NCBI RefSeq assembly: GCF_017357525.1 | Contig: NZ_CP036172.1 | Coordinates: 1,586,561-1,650,560, forward strand | Length of the DNA: 64,000 nt | Source of the DNA: Methanofollis aquaemaris | GTDB lineage: Archaea; Halobacteriota; Methanomicrobia; Methanomicrobiales; Methanofollaceae | Reading direction: 5' to 3' | Position numbers and translations under genes: made by a program | The notes under the pieces: model-generated | Seen by the model: only the letters and a program-made list of their open reading frames with translations | What the model was told of the DNA's origin: nothing | Database searches by the model: none | Shown here: in pieces, positions 63,827 through 64,000 of the stretch | Position numbering within the stretch: the first letter of the stretch is position 1 | Layout: each line of letters opens with the position of its first letter

Positions 63827-63843
63827 TTATCATCGGTTGATAA
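63827..63843 (+). terminator. Hairpin after the permease operon
   Basis: TTATCA-TCGGT-TGATAA directly after a T run ('atttttat'), 20 bases beyond the stop of permease 6. Archaeal ends rely mainly on T runs; the hairpin may protect the RNA end. Confidence 0.45.
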
Positions 63844-63914
63844 TATTTCACCCGTCCGGGTCACCTCTTTGCCCCTGCAGGACCAACGCTGTCTCTTCAG
63901 CAGGTCCTGATACC

Positions 63915-64000
63915 ATGGCATGGTCAATGGAACGGAAATACGCCCTCCTCGCAGGGCTTTACATCGCAGCGCTCGTCGCCGCCAACCTCATCGGGAACAA
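63915..64000 (+). CDS. Start of a queuosine-precursor/VUT-type transporter (partial)
   Basis: Only the first 28 codons are in the window. 'RKYALLAGLYIAALVAANLI' is the opening helix seen in YhhQ/VUT family transporters of queuosine or archaeosine precursors, ending here at 'GN'. A second ATG at 63927 may be the start. The call needs the rest of the gene. Confidence 0.5.
   Translation, partial: MAWSMERKYALLAGLYIAALVAANLIGN

Overview
The window looks like chromosomal DNA from a methanogenic archaeon of the order Methanomicrobiales, something like Methanofollis or Methanoculleus (order inferred, genus a guess). Support comes from an archaeal SRP (7S) RNA, the archaeal-type riboflavin synthase, aEF-1beta next to its Zn-ribbon partner, a Tsr3-family protein, a probable methanofuran-biosynthesis kinase (MfnE), PAS sensors without a kinase domain, ATGA/GTGA start-stop overlaps, and short or absent 5' leaders. 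Most genes are GC-rich; one AT-rich insert stands out.

Layout. 0-6.4 kb: a GerW/DUF2953 operon, a methyltransferase and small envelope genes. 6.4-16.4 kb: a one-direction run on the minus strand with a PAS sensor, two aminotransferases, ribH and ribC, then a Xaa-Pro peptidase, methionine aminopeptidase, AAA ATPase and MBL hydrolase; purE lies between on the plus strand. 16.4-20.9 kb: a small regulator, tRNA-Asn, a lipoprotein and the conserved DUF134 / two MinD-ferredoxin ATPases / two NifX-like proteins cluster. 21.06-25.96 kb: a 4.8-kb integrated element between 51-bp direct repeats of the 3' part of a CAU tRNA. It carries a large NACHT NTPase, a broken DUF499 C-terminus and no recognisable integrase. 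26-50 kb: transporters, SRP RNA with mdh, the aEF-1beta operon, a secreted PLD-like protein, a SLC13/DASS transporter, a membrane-anchored acetolactate decarboxylase, an Rsm22-type methyltransferase, a four-PAS/GAF regulator, a TPR protein, Tsr3 and a degenerate C39-like protein.

50.1-63.8 kb is the most unusual part. Three consecutive ABC-2 exporter cassettes each begin with the same upstream element (AGGATTGT...TTTTATAA). Cassette 1 has an ATPase shrunk by in-frame deletions, one full permease and a permease stub. Cassette 2 has ATPase, permease and an exported NEW3-type protein. Cassette 3 has one ATPase followed by six full-length but diverged permease paralogues in tandem, every junction a 4-bp ATGA/GTGA overlap. 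The two intact ATPases differ at about ten of 304 residues, whereas the permeases have diverged mainly in their outer loops. This suggests one conserved motor serving a family of diversifying membrane subunits.

The gaps between genes carry several families of dispersed, GC-rich non-coding repeats, repeated across the whole window.
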